Shown: piece by piece, positions 37,198-45,628 of the stretch
Position numbering within the stretch: the stretch's first letter is position 1
How the letters are laid out: the number at the start of each line of letters is the position of its first letter
Assembly: GCF_002021925.1 (NCBI RefSeq)
Contig: NZ_CP012546.1
Location: 620,001 to 684,000, forward strand
Reading direction: 5' to 3'
Source: Campylobacter pinnipediorum subsp. pinnipediorum
GTDB lineage: Bacteria; Campylobacterota; Campylobacteria; Campylobacterales; Campylobacteraceae
Length of the DNA: 64,000 bases
Made by a program: the position numbers and the translations under genes
Notes under the pieces: generated by a model
What the model saw: the letters and a program-made list of their open reading frames with translations, nothing else
What the model was told of the DNA's origin: nothing
The model's database searches: none

Positions 37198-38538
37198 TTA
37201 CATCCAATCAAGTACCTTTGTTATATCTTTTGTATAAAAGCATTTTAAACCTTGTGGTTCAAGTGGTTTTGTAGGTATGATTGCATTTTTAAATTTTTGT
37301 GTTTTTGCCTCTTTTAAGCGTTGGTCTATATTAAATACATCTCTTATTTCGCCATTTAGACTAAGTTCTCCTATAAACACACTCTCTTTGCTTATAGGTC
37401 TATTTCTAAAACTTGATATTATTGCTGCAACTACTGCTAAATCAGCTGCTGTTTCTGTTATTTTTACACCACCTGAAACATTTATAAAGACATCATAATG
37501 TCCGAGTGGAATTTCAAGTTTTCTTTCAAGTAATGCTAAAAGCATATCTAAACGATTTTTTTCATATCCGGTTGAGCTTCTTTTTGGGTATGCGCTTTCA
37601 CAAACCAATGCTTGAATCTCAACACTTAAAGCACGAGAACCTTCCATTATTATGGTTATCGCACTTCCGCTTATCGCACTTCCTCTTGTAAAAAATTTAC
37701 TTGAAATTTCTGTAGCACTAACAAGTCCATTTTTACTCATTTCAAATATCCCAACTTCACTTGTTGAACCAAAACGATTTTTAAATCCTCTTAGCATTCT
37801 TAGCTCTCTTGATGCATCGCCTTCAAAATACAATACGACATCAACCATATGTTCAAGCACTCTAGGACCAGCTATGGAGCCTTCTTTTGTGATATGGCCT
37901 ATGATAAAAACAGAGATATTTTCATTTTTTGCAAGTCTCATAAGTTCAAATGTTATCTCTCTAACTTGCGAGATTGAGCCGGGTGCCGAGTTTATTTTTT
38001 CGCTATATAATGTTTGGATAGAGTCTATTATAAGAATTTTATATTCGCTTTTTTTGACTTCTGCTATTATGTTTTCAACTATGATTTCAGTTAAAAGATA
38101 TAAATTTTTATCTATTGCGTTTAGTCTATCTGCTCTTAATTTTATTTGTGAAGCACTCTCTTCGCCACTTACATAAAGTGTCTTTTTACCATCTTTTGAA
38201 AGATTTGAGGCTATTTTAAGAAGTAAGGTTGATTTGCCTATGCCTGGACTTCCACCTATTAGCACCAAAGAGCCTTCAACTACTCCGCCTCCAAGGACTA
38301 AATCAAGCTCAAAATCACCAGTGCTAAATCTATTTATGCTTTCTATTTCTATCTTGTCAATGCTTACAGCTCTTGTGTTTTGTGTTATTAGTTTTGAAAG
38401 TTCTTGTGTGGTTTTGATTTGCTCTTTACTTAATTCTATAAAGCTATCCCAAGCTCCGCAATTTGGACATTTTCCTATCCATTTACTTTGTTGATTTCCA
38501 CAAGCTTGACATTCAAATACGCTTTTTGATTTAGCCAT
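37198..38538 (-). CDS. radA: DNA repair protein RadA
   Basis: 446 residues. An N-terminal C4 zinc finger (CQACGNQ, CPNCGAW) is followed by a RecA-like ATPase with Walker A GGSPGIGKSTLL, the RadA-specific KNRFG motif in RGFKNRFGSTSEVG, and a C-terminal Lon-like domain (YDVFINVSGG). RadA processes recombination branch structures and drives branch migration at strand-exchange sites. It follows ftsY on the same strand with a hairpin between them. Confidence 0.95.
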   Translation of the reverse strand: MAKSKSVFECQACGNQQSKWIGKCPNCGAWDSFIELSKEQIKTTQELSKLITQNTRAVSIDKIEIESINRFSTGDFELDLVLGGGVVEGSLVLIGGSPGIGKSTLLLKIASNLSKDGKKTLYVSGEESASQIKLRADRLNAIDKNLYLLTEIIVENIIAEVKKSEYKILIIDSIQTLYSEKINSAPGSISQVREITFELMRLAKNENISVFIIGHITKEGSIAGPRVLEHMVDVVLYFEGDASRELRMLRGFKNRFGSTSEVGIFEMSKNGLVSATEISSKFFTRGSAISGSAITIIMEGSRALSVEIQALVCESAYPKRSSTGYEKNRLDMLLALLERKLEIPLGHYDVFINVSGGVKITETAADLAVVAAIISSFRNRPISKESVFIGELSLNGEIRDVFNIDQRLKEAKTQKFKNAIIPTKPLEPQGLKCFYTKDITKVLDWM

Positions 38539-38573
38539 TTTATCTACCTTTTTTTGTTTGAGTATTGTAGATT

Positions 38574-38610
38574 AAAGGATAAAACACTTAAAATATCTTA
38601 TCCTTTTTTT
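38574..38610. terminator. Hairpin between ftsY and radA
   Basis: AAAGGATAA (38574-38582) pairs with TTATCCTTT (38598-38606). The strongest T-run is on the plus strand; on the minus strand it would attenuate ftsY transcripts before radA. Confidence 0.5.
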
Positions 38611-38633
38611 GTTTTTATGGTTTAAATTAGATT

Positions 38634-39500
38634 TTATTCAAATATAGCATCTAAAAGTTTATCTAAAAACTCATCTGGATCAAATTTTATCAAATCATCA
38701 ACACCTTCGCCAACACCTATATATAAAATAGGGAGTTCAAGCTCTCTAGCTACACCAAACAAAGCTCCACCTTTTGGTGTTCCATCAAGTTTTGTTATGA
38801 TAACTCCGTTGAGTGATACTATCTCATTAAATGCTTTTGCTTGTTCAACACCAGCATTTCCTTGTGTTCCATCTAGTATTAAAATTTTTCTATGAGGTGC
38901 TTTTTCGTAAGCTTTTGCACTAATTCTTATTATCTTACTAAGTTCATTTGCTAGGTTTTTTTGATTTTGAAGTCTTCCAGCTGTATCTAGCACAACTCTA
39001 TCTATATTTTTTGCTATTGCTGAGCTTATTGTGTCAAATGCGACAGCTGATGGATCGTGTCCTTGCTGGGTTGCTACTATAGGAATATCTATTTTTATAG
39101 CCCATTGTCTAAGTTGTTCTATTGCACCAGCTCTAAAAGTATCACAAGCTCCAAGTATCACACTTTTATGATTTTTTTTATATAAATTTGCTAGTTTTGC
39201 TATAGTTGTTGTTTTTCCAGCACCATTTACACCAAGTATTAAATCAACAAAAGGTTTATCATCGGCTATGGAGTTATCTTTTTCATATATAAAATAACTA
39301 CTCATAACACGTTTTAAATCATCTCTTTTTACCTCTTCTTGAGGCGGTAAATAATATATGATTTCTTCAATTATTTCATAAGCTACATCGGCTTCTAATA
39401 GCAATTCTTCAAGTAATTCTTTAGTTATTTTTTTGTTTTCTTTTGTTTTGTTGATGATTTTAAATGTTTTCTCAAAACCCTTTTTTAGAAAATCTATCAT
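38634..39500 (-). CDS. ftsY: Signal recognition particle receptor FtsY
   Basis: 288 residues, an SRP GTPase consisting of the N and G domains only; the acidic A domain of E. coli is absent, as in other Campylobacterota. Motifs: GVNGAGKTTTIAKLA (G1), DTFRAGAIEQL, DTAGRLQNQ (G3) and TKLDGTPKGG (G4). It receives SRP-ribosome complexes at the membrane. Its ATG overlaps the end of the upstream thioredoxin-like gene. Confidence 0.95.
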   Translation of the reverse strand: MIDFLKKGFEKTFKIINKTKENKKITKELLEELLLEADVAYEIIEEIIYYLPPQEEVKRDDLKRVMSSYFIYEKDNSIADDKPFVDLILGVNGAGKTTTIAKLANLYKKNHKSVILGACDTFRAGAIEQLRQWAIKIDIPIVATQQGHDPSAVAFDTISSAIAKNIDRVVLDTAGRLQNQKNLANELSKIIRISAKAYEKAPHRKILILDGTQGNAGVEQAKAFNEIVSLNGVIITKLDGTPKGGALFGVARELELPILYIGVGEGVDDLIKFDPDEFLDKLLDAIFE

Positions 39501-40072
39501 TTAATAGCCTTTAAAATATCAGTTTCTAGCATTTCTTCAGGAACAAGACCGGTATAAGTGATAGAATGTTCTCCGTTTGGTTTATAAAGTATAGAAAATG
39601 GAAGACCTATAACACCACCTATGGCTTTTTCAAGTAAAAAATTTCCACTTCCTATTGTAATATCATATTTTATTCTATAACTATCAGCAAATTTTTTCAT
39701 CTCATCAGCTTGTTTGTTTTCTAATAAAACACCTATTATGTTTAGTTCTTTTTTAAATTTATCGTTCAAGTTATTAAGGTGTGGTATTTCAACTTTACAA
39801 GGAGGACACCAAGTAGCAAAAAATACAAATAATGTCGCTTTTTCATTATTTTTTATTGAAATTTTACCATTTTCTACCATTAGTTGTATTGTTTTATTTT
39901 CAAGAGTTGTTAATGTTATATTATTATCTAATTTTTCCTCTTGTTTTTCTTCTGTTTTTATCTTTTTAACTGTTGTGCTGTTTGTATCATTATTTTTCTT
40001 TTTATCTTCTTTTTGACCACAACTTACAAATAAGAAAATTGAGATTAATAGTATTAAATTTTTAATTTTCAT
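39497..40072 (-). CDS. TlpA-like thioredoxin-fold lipoprotein
   Basis: 191 residues. The signal peptide ends in a lipobox (FLFVSC, Cys at residue 18), followed by a charged Lys/Glu linker and a TlpA/ResA thioredoxin domain with the redox centre ATWCPPC and the cis-Pro region IGLPFSILYKP. It probably reduces or isomerises disulfides in envelope or cytochrome proteins. It is the first gene of the minus-strand unit with ftsY (4-bp overlap) and divergent from the cyclo-ligase gene. Confidence 0.87.
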   Translation of the reverse strand: MKIKNLILLISIFLFVSCGQKEDKKKNNDTNSTTVKKIKTEEKQEEKLDNNITLTTLENKTIQLMVENGKISIKNNEKATLFVFFATWCPPCKVEIPHLNNLNDKFKKELNIIGVLLENKQADEMKKFADSYRIKYDITIGSGNFLLEKAIGGVIGLPFSILYKPNGEHSITYTGLVPEEMLETDILKAIK

Positions 40073-40095
40073 GTATTACCTTTTTTAAAAATGTG

Positions 40096-40101
40096 TATAA
40101 T
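40096..40101 (+). promoter_or_regulatory. Extended -10 promoter of the cyclo-ligase/rny operon
   Basis: TGTGTATAAT with TATAAT at 40096-40101. It lies downstream of the ATG at 40091, which argues that translation really starts at the ATG at 40121. Confidence 0.5.
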
Positions 40102-40120
40102 TATACAAAAAGTAATTAAA

Positions 40121-40765
40121 ATGAGTGTTAAATATACAAAAGAAGAGATAAGGTCTTATAATTTAAAACAGATAAAAAGACATGTCAAAATTAGTGCAAA
40201 GTGTAAACATTATTCGGTTTTAAATAATCTTTATAGTCTTATAAAGCATACTAAATCAAAAAATATTTTGATATATATGCCACTTGAATATGAAGTTGAT
40301 GTATACAAGCTAAGAAGAAAATTGTCAAATAAGTGTAATATTTTTATGCCGTTTATGGTGGGTCTTAGCTTAAAAATGGTAAAATCAAGGTTGCCATTTT
40401 TAATTGATAAATTTAAAGTTAGGCAGCCTATTAATAGGCAGATATTTAAAGGTTATCTTGATATGGCTATAGTGCCAGTTATTGGAGTTGATTTGAATCT
40501 AGGCAGGATAGGTCATGGTAAGGGTTTTTATGATAGATTTTTTTCAGAGCTTAGCCATCGTCCAAAAATTATTGTTTTTGTGCAAATGATAGATCTATTT
40601 TATAATAAAGAAATAACACAAAAACATGATATATCTTGCAATATATATATGACTCCAAGGCAAAATTATATAAGAAGAGGAAAAAATGATAGAAATTTTT
40701 GTAGGATTGGGGGCTGGTGCCATTGGCGCTGGAGTAGGATATCTTGTAGCCAAAAAGATAAATGA
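40121..40765 (+). CDS. 5-formyltetrahydrofolate cyclo-ligase family protein
   Basis: Recycles 5-formyl-THF to 5,10-methenyl-THF. From ATG 40121 it has 214 residues. Characteristic parts: an N-terminal basic region, NILIYMPLEYEVDV, VPVIGVDLNLGRIGHGKGFYDRF (the P-loop-like ATP site), and TPRQNY near the end. The upstream ATG at 40091 lies within the promoter and is rejected. The last ~27 codons run through the start of rny in another frame; they look non-native and may be an extension after loss of the original stop. Confidence 0.82.
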   Translation: MSVKYTKEEIRSYNLKQIKRHVKISAKCKHYSVLNNLYSLIKHTKSKNILIYMPLEYEVDVYKLRRKLSNKCNIFMPFMVGLSLKMVKSRLPFLIDKFKVRQPINRQIFKGYLDMAIVPVIGVDLNLGRIGHGKGFYDRFFSELSHRPKIIVFVQMIDLFYNKEITQKHDISCNIYMTPRQNYIRRGKNDRNFCRIGGWCHWRWSRISCSQKDK

Positions 40766-42239
40766 CGCAAATTATAATATTTTTTTAGAACAAGCAAAAG
40801 CAAAAGCAAAAGCTATAGAATATGAAGCTGAAATTATTTTAAAAAATTCAAAAATTTCAGTTCAAGAGGCTGAATTTGAAGCTAAAAAAAAATATGATGA
40901 AAAAACAGTAAAGCTTCAAAAAGACTATACTGTAAAATTTGATGAATTAAGTAAAAAAGAGCAAATTTTGTCAAATGAAAAAGAGCTTTTAAATAGTGAT
41001 AAATTAGTAGTTGAAAGAGAAAAAAATGACGCTAAGATAACTTATGAAGAGGGGGTTAGTTTAAAAAATACCTATAAAGATAAAGTTGCAGAAGCATTAA
41101 AGGTTTTAGAACACGCTGCTGGTCTTACAGAAGATGAAGCCAAAGATATAGTCTTAAAAAAAGTAGAAGAAAACAGTAGAGCAGAAATAGCTCATATAGT
41201 AAGAAAATATGAAGAAGAAGCTAAAAAAGAAGCTAAGAAAAAAGCAAATTATATACTAGCACAAGCTACTTCGCGTTTTGCTGGAGAGTTTGCCGCTGAA
41301 AGGCTTATTAATGTTGTCAATATTAAAAACGATGAGTTAAAAGGTAGAATAATAGGCAAAGAGGGTAGAAATATAAAGACTCTAGAGATGGTTTTAGGTG
41401 TTGATATAATCATAGATGATACTCCAAATGCTATTATACTCAGCAGTTTTAACCTTTACCGTAGAGCTATTGCTACTAGGGTTATTGAATTATTGGTTGA
41501 AGATGGAAGAATACAACCAGCTAGAATAGAAGATTTGTATAAAAAAGTAACTGAAGAGTTTGAACAAAGTATACAAGAAGAGGGTGAAAATATAGTAATG
41601 GATCTTGGTCTTAATAAAATTCATCCAGAGATAATCAAACTTATAGGAAAGCTTAAATTTAGAGCTAGTTATGGTCAAAATGCGTTAGCACATAGTCTTG
41701 AAGTCGCACATCTTGCCGGAATTATAGCAGCAGAAATCGGTGGCGATGAAAAACTTGCAAAAAGAGCCGGTATACTTCACGATATAGGCAAAGCTTTAAC
41801 ACATGATTTTGAAGGATCTCATGTTGATTTGGGTGCTGATGTTTGCAAAAGATACAAAGAGCACCCAGTTGTTATAAATGCTATTTATGCACATCACGGA
41901 CACGAAGAAGCTTTAAGTATAGAAAGCGCAGCTGTTTGTGCAGCAGATGTTCTAAGTGCAGCAAGACCAGGTGCTAGAAGAGAAGTTTTAGAAAGCTTCT
42001 TAAAACGTGTGGAGGAGATAGAAAACATAGCAAAAACAAAAGATGGTATAAAACAAGCTTATGCTATCAATGCTGGTCGTGAAATCAGAGTTATAGCAAA
42101 TGCTAAACTAGTAAATGATGATGAAGCAGTTTTGTTATCAAAAGAGATAGCATCCGAGATAGAGGATAAAGTTCAATATCCTGGTGAAATTAAAGTAAAT
42201 GTAATAAGAGAGACAAGAGCTATTAACTATGCTAAATAA
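40686..42239 (+). CDS. rny: Ribonuclease Y
   Basis: 517 residues; membrane-anchored endoribonuclease that starts mRNA decay. An N-terminal membrane segment (GLGAGAIGAGVGYLVA) is followed by a long coiled coil (~residues 30-200), a KH domain (GRIIGKEGRNIKTLEMVLGVD) and an HD domain with HDIGKA and the metal ligands around AHSLEVAHLA. GAAGAGGAAA precedes the ATG. It overlaps the preceding cyclo-ligase by 80 bp and the SYLF gene by 11 bp. Confidence 0.95.
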   Translation: MIEIFVGLGAGAIGAGVGYLVAKKINDANYNIFLEQAKAKAKAIEYEAEIILKNSKISVQEAEFEAKKKYDEKTVKLQKDYTVKFDELSKKEQILSNEKELLNSDKLVVEREKNDAKITYEEGVSLKNTYKDKVAEALKVLEHAAGLTEDEAKDIVLKKVEENSRAEIAHIVRKYEEEAKKEAKKKANYILAQATSRFAGEFAAERLINVVNIKNDELKGRIIGKEGRNIKTLEMVLGVDIIIDDTPNAIILSSFNLYRRAIATRVIELLVEDGRIQPARIEDLYKKVTEEFEQSIQEEGENIVMDLGLNKIHPEIIKLIGKLKFRASYGQNALAHSLEVAHLAGIIAAEIGGDEKLAKRAGILHDIGKALTHDFEGSHVDLGADVCKRYKEHPVVINAIYAHHGHEEALSIESAAVCAADVLSAARPGARREVLESFLKRVEEIENIAKTKDGIKQAYAINAGREIRVIANAKLVNDDEAVLLSKEIASEIEDKVQYPGEIKVNVIRETRAINYAK

Positions 42240-42843
42240 GTTTTTATTCTGTAAAATATTTTCTTTTTTTATTATAATAAGCACATCTTGTTTTGCTTCT
42301 GAGGAAATTTTACTCGATTGTGCTAATTCATTTATAATGACATATAGAGCAAATAAATCGGCTCCGTTTAAAAATCTTTTACAAAATTCTAAAGCTATTT
42401 TAATATTTCCAAGCGTTAAAAAAATCGGATTTTTATTTGGTGGTATGTCAGGTAAAGGTATTATGGTTTTAGACCCTGTAGGTAACAATAAAGAAATTTT
42501 AACTGTTGGTATTGGTGGTGGAAGTTTGGGGTTGCAAGTTGGATACTCTGATAGTACTCTTGTTCTTTTTATATTAAATAGTGCGATTATATCTGATATA
42601 AAAGATAGCAAGATAGTAATAAGTACTGATGCTAATTTTGCATTCGGTGATATAAATGGAGGATATAAAGATATAAAAGATTTTCAGTTTTCAAAAGATA
42701 TATATGCTTATGCCACCGATAGTGGTTTTTTTGCTGGTGCAAGTTTTGGAGGTGCTGTTATAAGCTTAACTAATGAACATTTTAGAAAAAATGGATATGG
42801 TTATTTGCAGTTACAAAATGCTTTAAATGGATTTGGTGAATAG
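42229..42843 (+). CDS. SYLF (Ysc84-type) lipid-binding protein, exported
   Basis: 204 residues. A signal peptide (about residues 1-24, cleavage near CFASEE) is followed by the SYLF fold: AILIFPSVKKIGFLFGGMSGKG, GIGGGSLGLQVGYS, FGDINGGYK, and GFFAGASFGGAVI. Such proteins bind phospholipids or phosphoinositides; the bacterial role is unclear, presumably in the envelope. It overlaps rny and the DedA gene, in an apparent envelope operon. Confidence 0.84.
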   Translation: MLNKFLFCKIFSFFIIISTSCFASEEILLDCANSFIMTYRANKSAPFKNLLQNSKAILIFPSVKKIGFLFGGMSGKGIMVLDPVGNNKEILTVGIGGGSLGLQVGYSDSTLVLFILNSAIISDIKDSKIVISTDANFAFGDINGGYKDIKDFQFSKDIYAYATDSGFFAGASFGGAVISLTNEHFRKNGYGYLQLQNALNGFGE

Positions 42844-43411
42844 TATGCAAGATATGCTTTCAAATTTGTCTACATATGGATATTTATTATTATTTTTATA
42901 CTCATTAGGCGGTGGGATGGTTGCTATTATAGCGGCTGGAGTGTTAAGCTATATGGGTAAAATGGATTTAAATATAAGTATAATAGTTGCTTGTGCTGCT
43001 AATTTTATAGGAGATAATATACTTTTTTATATTGGTAGATATAATAAAGCTATGCTAATGCCTTATTTAAAAAATCAAAAAAGAAAATTAGCCTATTCTC
43101 AAATCTTAATGAAAAAACACGGTAATAAGATGATTTTTATTCAAAAATATATATATGGTGTAAAAACTCTTATTCCAATAACAATAGGATTAACTAAATA
43201 TTCATTTAAAAAATTTATTATATTAAATCTCGTAGCTTCTGTCTTGTGGGCATTATTGCTTGGAAATTTGAGTTATTATGCTGGAGATTTTGTAGTTAAT
43301 ATAGAAGATTATTTTGGGAATTATAGTTGGTCAATGCCTGTTTTTTTATTTGTTTTATTTGGCAGTATTTGGTTATTTTTAGATAAAAAAACAAAGAAAG
43401 TGTCAAAATGA
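42827..43411 (+). CDS. DedA family membrane protein
   Basis: 194 residues with about five hydrophobic segments. DedA/VTT features are AANFIGDNILFYIGRY and the FIQKYIYGVKTLIPITIG loop, where members have a conserved Arg/Lys-Phe-x-P-x-x-R region. DedA proteins act in lipid carrier or phospholipid flipping and in envelope homeostasis. The start ATG 42827 overlaps the SYLF gene; ATG 42845 is an alternative. It overlaps the DUF945 gene by 4 bp. Confidence 0.85.
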   Translation: MDLVNSMQDMLSNLSTYGYLLLFLYSLGGGMVAIIAAGVLSYMGKMDLNISIIVACAANFIGDNILFYIGRYNKAMLMPYLKNQKRKLAYSQILMKKHGNKMIFIQKYIYGVKTLIPITIGLTKYSFKKFIILNLVASVLWALLLGNLSYYAGDFVVNIEDYFGNYSWSMPVFLFVLFGSIWLFLDKKTKKVSK

Positions 43412-44682
43412 AAAAAATTATTTTTATTTTTATTGTGTTTTTTCTAGCTTTACTGGGATTTAATTATTATTATTCTAATATTGTAAAAGATGAGTTTAAT
43501 AGTGTTTTAAAATATTTAGATTCCAGAGATGATATTAGAGTCTCAAATATCGTTTACGATAAGAGTTTTTTCAATTCAAAATCTTTTTTTGATTTGGCTA
43601 TAGATAATTCTATGAAAGAAGAGATAGTTTTTCATATTAGTTCTGATATTAATACAAATTTTTTAATGTTTTTATTGAATGCAAATAATAAAATTTTAAA
43701 ATCCAATATAGTTTTAGAAGGTGAAAAAAATATAGAAATTGCAACAGTTTTAATAAAAGCTGGTCTGTTTAGTGATTATAAAACAGAAGTTAATTTTAAA
43801 AATTTTGATGATGGTATATTTTTTACTAAAGATATATTTATTAATTTAACACTAAATAAAAAATATGAAATTAAAGATTTAAAATTAGATGTTGGAATGT
43901 TTAACTTTAAACAAAACGATATTTATTTAAAATTAGATAAGTTTTCTTATGACTTAAAATATAATAGTCCAGTTCCTTATTATGATATTTTTACAAAAAT
44001 TTATCCAGTTAAAACTAATATTTCACAAAATAGTTTGGATTTTGGGTATATGCAAAACTATATAAAAATCGGAAAAACTACATATAAGTCACAAGTAAAA
44101 ATAGATGATAATAAACTATTTTCTAGTGATGATATGCTAAAAATTGATAAAATAGCAGTTAATGATTTTTATTTTAATACTATATCTATTAATAACAATA
44201 TAAATCATATCAACTCTACAGCATTGAATAAAATTTTAGAAATCATCTCAAAATATGATACGAAAAAATATGATACAGGTTTGGTAAATAAATTAGATTT
44301 AGTAGCTGATATTTTAGAAAACAATCCAAAATATCATCTTAACTTTGAGGCAAAAAATGGTGAAAAAAATAAAATACACGCGGATTTAAATTTAGAATTT
44401 AATGGATTTAAGAAGAAAAATAATTTTAATTATGGATTGGATAATAAGAATATATTAAATTCTCTTAATTTGAACGCAGATATAAAATTTACTCCAACCT
44501 TTTCTGATTTTTTATCACAACTTCCAGAACTTGGTATTTTTGAACCTATGTTAATAACAGGTGGTGTTTTAAAACAAAATAACGATAATATGAGTATTTT
44601 AGTTAGATTTGATAAAGATAAAAAAGATTTGATTATTAATGATAAGGTTTTATTAAATAAGGTTATAGGTTATAAAAAATAA
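43408..44682 (+). CDS. DUF945 family protein
   Basis: 424 residues: an N-terminal membrane anchor (IIFIFIVFFLALLGFNYYY), then a long strand-rich envelope domain with the layout of YdgA/DUF945 proteins (first ~60 residues with RDDIRVSNIVYDKSFFNS). No enzymatic motif is seen. It closes the rny-SYLF-DedA unit with a 4-bp overlap. YdgA-like proteins are envelope proteins of unknown exact role; similarity to AsmA-type lipid-transport folds is possible but not shown. Confidence 0.65.
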   Translation: MKKIIFIFIVFFLALLGFNYYYSNIVKDEFNSVLKYLDSRDDIRVSNIVYDKSFFNSKSFFDLAIDNSMKEEIVFHISSDINTNFLMFLLNANNKILKSNIVLEGEKNIEIATVLIKAGLFSDYKTEVNFKNFDDGIFFTKDIFINLTLNKKYEIKDLKLDVGMFNFKQNDIYLKLDKFSYDLKYNSPVPYYDIFTKIYPVKTNISQNSLDFGYMQNYIKIGKTTYKSQVKIDDNKLFSSDDMLKIDKIAVNDFYFNTISINNNINHINSTALNKILEIISKYDTKKYDTGLVNKLDLVADILENNPKYHLNFEAKNGEKNKIHADLNLEFNGFKKKNNFNYGLDNKNILNSLNLNADIKFTPTFSDFLSQLPELGIFEPMLITGGVLKQNNDNMSILVRFDKDKKDLIINDKVLLNKVIGYKK

Positions 44683-44789
44683 ATATATTTGTGTTTTGAA
44701 GTGTGTTTGTGTAAAATATATATTATCTTAAAAGAAAATTAATTTAAATTAAGTTAAAATATATCAAAAAATTAAAGCAAGGGTTTTAA

Positions 44790-45467
44790 ATGAAAGACTT
44801 ATTTTTATTTTCGGATTTGATTTATCATAGCCATTCTTTTGTCTATGTATTTCATTTTTTGCTTGTAGTTGTGTTGATTGTTCTTGTTGCTAAAATGTCT
44901 TCTTCTAAGATGCAACTTGTTCCAAGCGGTGTTCAAAATATAGTAGAAGCTTATCTTGAAGGTGTTATGTCTATGAGTCAAAATACTCTAGGAAGTGAAA
45001 AATTAGCTAGAAAATATCTGCCTTTAGTCGCAACTATAGGATTAGTTGTATTTTTTGGAAATGCTATAGGTATCATACCAGGGTTTGAATCTCCTACGTC
45101 TAGCTTGAATTTAACCCTTACATTAGCTTTAATTGTATTTTTTTATTATCACTTTGAAGGCATAAGAGAAAATGGATTTTTTAAATATTTTAAACACTTT
45201 ATGGGTCCTAGTAAAATTTTAGCTCCGTTAATGTTTCCTATAGAGATAATATCTCATATATCTAGGATTATATCTTTATCTTTTCGTCTATTTGGAAATA
45301 TAAAGGGTGATGATTTGTTTTTGCTTGTTATGCTTACACTTGCACCATTTTTTGCGCCATTGCCAGCATATGCACTACTTACATTGATGGCTGTATTACA
45401 AGCTTTTATATTTATGATGCTTACTCTTGTTTATCTTGCTGGCGCTGTTGCGATAGAAGAACATTAA
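44790..45467 (+). CDS. atpB: ATP synthase F0 subunit a
   Basis: 225 residues and about five to six membrane helices. The functional C-terminal half contains the conserved Arg in [19 protein letters not shown] and the downstream [17 protein letters not shown]. It forms the proton half-channels against the c-ring. As in other Campylobacter it is separated from the other ATP synthase genes. AAGCAAGGG precedes the ATG; a strong terminator follows. Confidence 0.95.
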   Translation: MKDLFLFSDLIYHSHSFVYVFHFLLVVVLIVLVAKMSSSKMQLVPSGVQNIVEAYLEGVMSMSQNTLGSEKLARKYLPLVATIGLVVFFGNAIGIIPGFESPTSSLNLTLTLALIVFFYYHFEGIRENGFFKYFKHFMGPSKILAPLMFPIEIISHISRIISLSFRLFGNIKGDDLFLLVMLTLAPFFAPLPAYALLTLMAVLQAFIFMMLTLVYLAGAVAIEEH

Positions 45468-45481
45468 TACTTTGAAATTTA

Positions 45482-45513
45482 GTAGAGATATTTTAAAATA
45501 TCTCTACGTTTTT
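45482..45513 (+). terminator. Terminator after atpB
   Basis: GTAGAGATATTTT is followed directly by its reverse complement AAAATATCTCTAC (45482-45507), then GTTTTTT. Confidence 0.8.
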
Positions 45514-45628
45514 TATATTTTCCGAAACTTTTTTACTTTAAAATTATTTAGTTTTTAAATTATTATTTATTGGCTTTTTAGCCTTTTTTTGTTATTATCC
45601 TTTCAAAAATTTATATAAGGCAAAAAGT

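Noticed and set aside
37652-38176. 174-codon plus-strand ORF opposite radA
   Set aside because: Complete antisense shadow of an essential conserved gene; composition (Ser/Leu/Ile-rich) is that of a mirror frame.
40091-40120. ATG at 40091 as start of the cyclo-ligase gene
   Set aside because: It overlaps a good extended -10 (TGTGTATAAT) and has no ribosome site; ATG 40121 gives the family's normal N-terminus.
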